DNA from: CAYMJV01 sp964390545
GTDB taxonomy: Bacteria > Desulfobacterota > BSN033 > UBA1163
Length of the DNA stretch: 16,990 nt
Assembly (NCBI GenBank): GCA_964390545.1
Contig: CAYMJV010000066.1
Span: 1-16,990 of the forward strand
Direction of reading: 5' to 3'
The notes under the pieces are model-generated. The model saw only the letters and a program-made list of their open reading frames with translations. It was not told the DNA's origin and searched no databases. Shown here one piece after another: positions 12,772 to 16,990 of the stretch. Position numbers and translations under genes: made by a program. Position 1 is the first letter of the stretch, and each line of letters starts with the position of its first letter.

Positions 12772-13293
12772 ATGAAGAACCTCTTATTAGAAAAAGTTGA
12801 ATATAAGATTGAAACGACAAACTTCGGGGTTTGGCGGAGGTTTGTCTATCCCAACGGCGCTTATTTTGCTGAATTCAAATCCCATGTCACTTTCATGGGG
12901 CTGCCTCTCTTTCATTATACCCGTGGCAAATGTCCAGAAACAGGTAGACGCATCATTGCTAAAGGAGTGATCGCTGTAGGAAGGCTTGCCATGGGAATTC
13001 TAGCGATAGGCCATGCATCCTTCGGTCTTATTGCCATCGGTCAGCTGGGACTTGGAATTCTTCTTGGTCTGGGACAGGCTTCAACGGGATTTTATGCCAT
13101 TGGGCAACTGGCTTTGGGTTTGATGTTCGGTCTGGGGCAATTCGCTACAGGGCAAATCGCCATTGGACAATTTGCCTACGGTAAATATGTATTAGCCCAG
13201 TTGGGTTATGGTGACTATGTCTGGAGCATAAAAAGAGCTGATCCAGAAGCAGTAAAATTTTTCAAGGCACTTTTAACCAGATTTATGTCATAA
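12772..13293 (+). CDS. AIGQ-repeat hypothetical protein (173 aa)
   Basis: No named family is recognised. A polar N-terminal part (1-64, with YPNGAYFAEFKSHVTFMGLP and a C-P-E-T-G motif) precedes four glycine-rich repeats at about 65-84, 85-105, 106-126 and 127-147. The last three are exactly 21 residues with the core IAIGQLxLGxxxGLGQxxTG. The regular G and A/I spacing with Q at turn positions suggests a beta-helix or stacked-strand solenoid, or closely packed glycine-zipper membrane helices. A basic tail (KRADPEAVKFFKALLTRF) follows. ATG 12772 comes 2 nt after the stop of the split gene-end fragment and has no clear Shine-Dalgarno. Confidence 0.75.
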   Translation: MKNLLLEKVEYKIETTNFGVWRRFVYPNGAYFAEFKSHVTFMGLPLFHYTRGKCPETGRRIIAKGVIAVGRLAMGILAIGHASFGLIAIGQLGLGILLGLGQASTGFYAIGQLALGLMFGLGQFATGQIAIGQFAYGKYVLAQLGYGDYVWSIKRADPEAVKFFKALLTRFMS

Positions 13294-13370
13294 TACATAC
13301 ATAAAACCTATTATTCTCTGAATCCCCCTCCTTCAATTTAATCCGGAGATTACGTAGAAAATAACTTTCA

Positions 13371-13415
13371 AATCCCCCCCAACCCCCCTTTTCTAAAGGG
13401 GGGCGAGGGGGGATT
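13371..13415. repeat. Palindromic C-run/G-run repeat, copy 2
   Basis: AATCCCCCCCAACCCCCCTT faces AAAGGGGGGCGAGGGGGGATT across a TTCTA-type loop. It is near-perfectly self-complementary and its right edge matches the element at 296-356. Part of a related sequence (AATCCCCCTCCTTCAATTTA) lies at 13321-13340. Strong hairpin potential could end transcription of the AIGQ gene, but no clean U-tract follows. Apart from these repeats, no gene is seen between 13294 and 13518. Confidence 0.75.
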
Positions 13416-13518
13416 ATCAATTTTCATGGTTCGAGGGCGGTCAATCAGCCATCAGCAATTGACTTGAAAATCACACTTCGATGTGATAGGTCTTACATCG
13501 GCAAATGAGAAGACCTTT

Positions 13519-14244
13519 ATGTTGCACTTAAAAGAAATCAGGCTGAAATCAAACCAATTTCCGACGAAGGACCATTACCCCTTCAATCTTGATGTTCTGT
13601 GCAAAACTCCCAAGATAAAATTTCCCTCTCCTGTCACTTTTTTCGTTGGAGAGAACGGATCAGGTAAATCGACCCTTTTAGAGGCTCTGGCCAGAAGGTG
13701 CCAGATTTACATCTGGCGAGGAGAGGAGAGAACCCGTGCTGTGATTAATCATTATGAAGAACGGCTTTTTCTCTATCTCGACGCCATATGGACAGATGGT
13801 ATCGTCCCAGGCTCCTTCTTCTCATCCCAGATCTTTCGCAATTTTGCCCAACTTGTAGATGTATGGGAAGCCGACAATCCCGGACAGATTGACTATTTCG
13901 GCGGAAAGTCCTTATTGACCCAGTCTCACGGCCAATCCATCATGTCTTTTTTTAGATCCCGCTATAAGATCAAAGGACTCTACCTCTTGGATGAGCCTGA
14001 AACAGCCCTTTCCCCAAAGACCCAGTTAGAGCTTCTCAAACTTCTTCGGGAAATGAGCAGGTTGGGCCACGCCCAATTCATCATTGCGACCCATTCACCC
14101 ATTCTTCTGTCATGCCCAGGATCCGAGATTTACAGCTTCGATCATGTCCCCGTAAGGGCCATCTCTTATGAGGAGACAAATCATTATCAGATTTATAGGA
14201 ATTTTATGAAGGACCCCAAAAAGTACGATAAAGACCCTATCTAA
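13519..14244 (+). CDS. ABC-type AAA ATPase (COG3910-like)
   Basis: A 241-residue soluble ATPase with a single ABC-fold core: Walker A GENGSGKS (44-51), a signature-like SHGQS (136-140), Walker B LYLLDEPE (154-161) and the switch histidine in IIATHSPILLS (188-198). The length and the ALSPKTQLELLKLL segment fit the predicted-ATPase group related to the ends of SMC/RecF proteins, here without a coiled coil or membrane part. The precise role is unknown. ATG 13519 is preferred: GAGAAG lies about 7 nt upstream and the protein then begins MLHLKEIRL, as family members do. A GTG at 13483 would add 12 residues with no signal. No partner such as a TOPRIM nuclease is adjacent, so a defence role is not supported. 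Confidence 0.88.
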   Translation: MLHLKEIRLKSNQFPTKDHYPFNLDVLCKTPKIKFPSPVTFFVGENGSGKSTLLEALARRCQIYIWRGEERTRAVINHYEERLFLYLDAIWTDGIVPGSFFSSQIFRNFAQLVDVWEADNPGQIDYFGGKSLLTQSHGQSIMSFFRSRYKIKGLYLLDEPETALSPKTQLELLKLLREMSRLGHAQFIIATHSPILLSCPGSEIYSFDHVPVRAISYEETNHYQIYRNFMKDPKKYDKDPI

Positions 14245-14274
14245 GATCAAAACCGAGATGCTGAAATCGTTAGA

Positions 14275-14293
14275 TCCTGAACTGGATTCAGGA
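14275..14293. repeat. TCCTGAA...TTCAGGA hairpin
   Basis: TCCTGAACTGGATTCAGGA has 7-bp complementary ends around a 5-nt loop. It lies 30 bp after the ATPase stop and could serve as a 3' hairpin, but no T-run follows, so a repeat is as likely. Confidence 0.45.
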
Positions 14294-14334
14294 CATGGTT
14301 TAGCATGCCAGGGTTGGCAGGGTTTCTTAGTCTT

Positions 14335-14362
14335 GTCATCCCGAACCTGTTTCGGGATCTCA
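14335..14362. repeat. CATCCCGAA...TTTCGGGAT dispersed palindrome upstream of the EamA gene
   Basis: GTCATCCCGAACCTG then TTTCGGGATCTCA; the core ATCCCGAA/TTTCGGGAT pairs around CCTG. Translated, it gives VIPNLFRDL, a peptide I recognise as coming from a very common intergenic repeat. An open frame from ATG 14305 crosses it, so that upstream start is not trusted. Confidence 0.75.
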
Positions 14363-14370
14363 TTTGCCCC

Positions 14371-15234
14371 ATGCACTATCTCATCGGTGTTTTTCTGATC
14401 CTTATTTCCGGCAGTTCCTTTGGTACGCTCGCCATCTTTGCTCGACTTGCTTATGAGGATGGGGTCACACCGATCACCCTTCTTTTCCTGAGATTCGGAA
14501 TTGCTTCCCTCTGCATGCTTCTTATCATGTGGCTAAGGGGTATCCCGATACCTCGTGGATGGATCTTGTTGGGCTTGGCCTTCATGGGGGGTATTGGATA
14601 TGTAGGTCAGGCACTCTCCTACTTCACTGCCCTCACTCTGATTCCTGCCGGACTGGTGGCTCTCCTCCTCTATCTTTACCCAGCCATTGTAACCATCCTT
14701 GCTGTGATTATTCTTAAAGAACGCATCTCGAAATGGAAGATAATGGCCCTTCTCATAGCCCTTGGAGGCACTGTCCTTACCATTGGACCCACTGGAGGTG
14801 GACAGTTCCTGGGTGTCATCTTTGGACTCGCTGCAGCTTTTATCTATTCCATCTATATCCTTGTTGGAAGTAAAATCACAAAACAGGTGACCGCGATTCA
14901 ATCCTCCACAGTAGTCATTGTCTCAGCAGCTATCGTCTCCGGTGGTCTTGTGGCGATCAAGGGACCTGCATTTCCAGCAACAGCTTCTGGCTGGGCATCC
15001 GTCATTGCCATTGCGCTTATTTCCACGATATTAGCCATCGTGACCTTCTTTGCCGGTCTTGAACGTGTGGGGCCAACGAATGCATCCACTCTCTCCACAG
15101 TCGAGCCCGCCGTCACGGTGGTGCTTGCTGCGCTGATCCTTGACGAGAGGATTACCCTCTATCGCACGTTGGGTGGTATAATGATTATTTTTGCAGTGAT
15201 CATTCTGGCAAGAAGTGAGGCGCCTTCAACTTAA
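14371..15234 (+). CDS. EamA/DMT-family transporter
   Basis: A 287-residue inner-membrane protein with two EamA repeats, about ten transmembrane helices. The first half runs from MHYLIGVFLILISGSSFGTL to the conserved YLYPAIVTILAVIILKERIS. The second half runs from GGGQFLGVIFGLAAAFIYSI to STVEPAVTVVLAALILDERI and ends LARSEAPST. The paired P-A-(I/V)-T-(I/V)-L-A-x-I-(I/L)-L-(K/D)-E-R-I motifs, one per half, show the internal duplication. Such proteins export amino acids, metabolites or drugs; the substrate is not predictable. ATG 14371 is chosen because sequence before it is a repeat. No strong Shine-Dalgarno is visible. Confidence 0.93.
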   Translation: MHYLIGVFLILISGSSFGTLAIFARLAYEDGVTPITLLFLRFGIASLCMLLIMWLRGIPIPRGWILLGLAFMGGIGYVGQALSYFTALTLIPAGLVALLLYLYPAIVTILAVIILKERISKWKIMALLIALGGTVLTIGPTGGGQFLGVIFGLAAAFIYSIYILVGSKITKQVTAIQSSTVVIVSAAIVSGGLVAIKGPAFPATASGWASVIAIALISTILAIVTFFAGLERVGPTNASTLSTVEPAVTVVLAALILDERITLYRTLGGIMIIFAVIILARSEAPST

Positions 15235-15287
15235 CTCACCCCCTCCCTCGCCCTCCCCCCTTGAGGGGGAGGGTAGGGTGAGGGGTG
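15235..15287. repeat. Palindromic CTCACCCC/GGGGTGAG-type repeat
   Basis: CTCACCCCCTCCCTCGCCCT then CCCCCC, TTGA, GGGGGAGGGTAGGGTGAGGG then GTG. The arms pair almost throughout. It starts immediately after the EamA stop and could act as a transcription barrier before the MFS gene. The design resembles, but differs in sequence from, the elements at 296 and 13371. Confidence 0.75.
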
Positions 15288-15308
15288 TCATTCGAATTAT
15301 TCGGATAA

Positions 15309-16676
15309 ATGTCAATGGACTATCGAAGACCTGCCCTCCTGGTTACAACTCTTGGTGGCTTTCTGATCCCTTTTATGGGTTCTTCCGTTAACATCGCCCT
15401 TCCTACCATTGGAAAAGAGTTTGGGATGGATCCCATTTTCCTGAGCTGGGTGACGATGTCCTATTTGATGTCAGCGGCAATCTTTCTCATTCCCTTTGGA
15501 AGAATTGCTGACATTTACGGAAGGAAAAAGACTTTTCTATTTGGGTTCATCCTCTATACCTTCTCATCCTTTTTCTGTGCCGTTTCACCATCGGCCACTT
15601 TTTTGATCTCTTTTCGAGTCTTAAATGGAATTGGTGCATCCATGACCTTCAGTACTGGGGTGGCCTTTCTCATCTCCATCTATCCACCCGGAGAGAGGGG
15701 AAAGGTTCTTGGGATCAATGTGGCCGCGGTCTATTCAGGACTTTCCTGTGGCCCATTTTTTGGAGGGCTCTTAACCCAGTATTTCGGCTGGCGAAGCATT
15801 TTTCTTATAAATATCCCTCTGGGGTTGCTTATCATTTTTGTCACCATTTGGAAGTTGAGAGGGGAGTGGACAGAGGCAAAGGGCGAGAAATTCGATGTGG
15901 TAGGCTCCATTCTCTTCAGTCTCACCCTTTTCACGATTATGTACGGTTTCTCTCAGTTATACGGGATATGGGGAATCCCCTTCATTCTCTTGGGTGCCGG
16001 AGGAGTTTTTCTATTCGTGAAATGGGAAACAAAAACGGAGAGCCCTATTTTTAATATAGATCTCTTCAAAGAGAACAAAGTCTTTGCCTTTTCCAACCTT
16101 GCTGCATTGATTAATTATAGTGCTACTTTTGCTGTAAGTTTTCTGATGAGCCTTTATCTCCAGCTTATCAAGGGGCTCCATCCACAGGAAGCAGGTATGA
16201 TTCTTGTCTCTCAACCAATCATGCAAGCTATCTTTTCCCCTCTGGCTGGAAAACTATCAGATCGAATTGAACCACGACTGGTCGCCTCCATCGGGATGGG
16301 AATAACGGCCCTCGGGCTTTTCTTCTTCACCTTCTTGGATCAAAAGACAACAACCCCATTCATTATGAGTAGCCTCATTCTCATTGGCCTTGGTTTCGCC
16401 CTTTTCTCTTCTCCCAATACGAATGCCGTGATGAGTTCTGTGGAAAAGAAGTTTTACGGGGTCGCCTCAGGAACGCTTGGGACCATGCGTGCGACAGGAA
16501 TGATGTTCAGTATGGGGATGGTGATGTTGATTTTTGCTCTATACATGGGGCGGACTCAAATCACACCTTCTCACTACCCACTCTTTATGAAAAGCCTAAA
16601 GACAGGATTTATCATTTTTACTGCACTGTGTGTAGCTGGAATCTTTGCCTCCCTTGCGAGAGGTCGGATGAGATGA
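15309..16676 (+). CDS. MFS transporter, DHA2 (14-TM, EmrB/QacA-like) family
   Basis: A 455-residue inner-membrane antiporter-type protein. TM1 begins LLVTTLGGFLIPFMGSSVNI. The signature VNIALPTIGKEF and motif A GRIADIYGRKKTF lie near residues 28-36 and 64-76, and an antiporter motif C-like stretch (VYSGLSCGPFFGGLL, before the WRSIFLINIPLG block) follows. The length and continuing hydrophobic segments fit 14 helices rather than 12. The family exports drugs, dyes or metabolites using the proton gradient; the substrate is unknown. No EmrA-type adaptor is adjacent. A second in-frame ATG lies at 15315, and neither start has a strong Shine-Dalgarno. It ends 10 bp before the phosphodiesterase gene, so the two are likely co-transcribed. 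Confidence 0.93.
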   Translation: MSMDYRRPALLVTTLGGFLIPFMGSSVNIALPTIGKEFGMDPIFLSWVTMSYLMSAAIFLIPFGRIADIYGRKKTFLFGFILYTFSSFFCAVSPSATFLISFRVLNGIGASMTFSTGVAFLISIYPPGERGKVLGINVAAVYSGLSCGPFFGGLLTQYFGWRSIFLINIPLGLLIIFVTIWKLRGEWTEAKGEKFDVVGSILFSLTLFTIMYGFSQLYGIWGIPFILLGAGGVFLFVKWETKTESPIFNIDLFKENKVFAFSNLAALINYSATFAVSFLMSLYLQLIKGLHPQEAGMILVSQPIMQAIFSPLAGKLSDRIEPRLVASIGMGITALGLFFFTFLDQKTTTPFIMSSLILIGLGFALFSSPNTNAVMSSVEKKFYGVASGTLGTMRATGMMFSMGMVMLIFALYMGRTQITPSHYPLFMKSLKTGFIIFTALCVAGIFASLARGRMR

Positions 16677-16686
16677 GGGGTTAGAA

Positions 16687-16990
16687 ATGAGAAAAACGAT
16701 GATCATCGCTCACCGGGGTGCTTCAAGTTTGGCAAGAGAAAATACGATAGAATCCTTTAAAAAAGCCATCGAGATAGGAGTTGACATGATTGAGTTCGAT
16801 GTGAGGAGGACCAAAGATCAAGTTTTGATTGTCCATCATGACGAACTCATGCAGGGGAAACCGGTTAAAGAATTAACCTATGATGAGATTTCCAAGATGG
16901 CCACAGGGCAGAGTTTTTCCGTTCCCACCTTTGAAGAGGTTTTAAAATGTACGAGTGGAAAGATAAAACTGGATGTGGAAATAAAAGAAG
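16687..16990 (+). CDS. Glycerophosphodiester phosphodiesterase, 5' part
   Basis: The first 101 codons of a GDPD-family TIM-barrel enzyme, which releases glycerol-3-phosphate and an alcohol from glycerophosphodiesters in a metal-dependent reaction. Visible catalytic and metal-binding residues are H9-R10 of AHRGAS, ENT (18-20), E36 and D38 of MIEFDV, and H51-D52 of HHDEL. PTFEEVLK and the metal-ligand strand KLDVEIKE follow at the window edge, where the gene is cut. No signal peptide is present, so a cytoplasmic UgpQ-like enzyme is likely. An AGGGG precedes ATG 16687 by 6 nt, and the gene follows the MFS transporter by 10 bp. Confidence 0.93.
   Translation, partial: MRKTMIIAHRGASSLARENTIESFKKAIEIGVDMIEFDVRRTKDQVLIVHHDELMQGKPVKELTYDEISKMATGQSFSVPTFEEVLKCTSGKIKLDVEIKE

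Noticed and set aside
12519..12773. 84-aa minus-strand ORF rich in CHSERSEES/CHPERSEGS
   Set aside because: Translation of a dispersed nucleotide repeat, a common annotation artefact, not a protein gene.
13519..14244. ATPase as part of an OLD- or Gabija-like defence system
   Set aside because: Lacks a TOPRIM domain and has no helicase or nuclease neighbour; it is the size of a stand-alone COG3910-type ATPase.
14275..14293. Rho-independent terminator after the ATPase gene
   Set aside because: The hairpin is present but no T-run follows, so it is recorded only as a repeat or hairpin.
14305..14370. Upstream in-frame start for the EamA transporter
   Set aside because: The extra 22 residues (LVIPNLFRDL) are translated intergenic repeat; the transporter proper starts at 14371.

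Overview
This looks like a chromosomal window from an anaerobic, Deltaproteobacteria/Desulfobacterota-like bacterium. That assignment is an inference from gene content: a phenylacetate-CoA ligase-like enzyme paired with an ACT-domain protein, a bacterial PriA with its eight zinc-binding cysteines, and many dispersed GC-rich palindromic repeats. No rRNA, tRNA or CRISPR array was seen, so taxonomy stays open.

Layout. (1) 12-5107, minus strand: priA, a PaaK-family acyl-CoA ligase, a tandem-ACT protein, a small cysteine-rich zinc-ribbon protein and a small charged hypothetical protein. Two intergenic spacers here carry related CCTAAAA/CCTTAAA-type arrays. (2) 5272-10914, plus strand: a compact defence-type island. 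It holds a VapBC-like antitoxin/PIN pair, an 8-codon leader ORF, a single-chain restriction-modification enzyme of 1039 residues (PD-(D/E)XK nuclease, N6-adenine methyltransferase, TaqI-like specificity region), a membrane-anchored hypothetical protein, and a PD-(D/E)XK nuclease fused to an EVE domain. (3) 11023-13293: an antitoxin with a truncated RelE/ParE-like toxin, a nitroreductase, a repeat-rich spacer and a protein built of about 21-residue AIGQ repeats. The spacer is a second copy of a gene-end fragment that also terminates the truncated toxin, here split by 'CHPERSEGS'-type repeats. (4) 13519-16990, plus strand: an ABC/AAA-type ATPase, an EamA transporter, a 14-TM DHA2-type MFS transporter and the 5' part of a glycerophosphodiester phosphodiesterase.

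How the genes may work together. In the island the R-M enzyme would modify self DNA and cut unmodified DNA. The EVE-nuclease fusion is a candidate modification-dependent nuclease acting on phage DNA that carries altered bases, so the two could cover complementary targets. The TA pair sits immediately upstream, and its stop codon lies just after the Shine-Dalgarno of the leader ORF. The leader's TGA overlaps the ATG of the R-M gene, which suggests translational coupling.

The most unusual signals are: the R-M leader; two TGTAGGGGC palindromic elements inside the R-M coding sequence, one exactly 75 bp and in frame; the duplicated gene remnant split by repeats; and a zinc-ribbon gene whose last CxxC lies beyond a single in-frame TAA. 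No wholly unknown multi-gene system can be proved from sequence alone.
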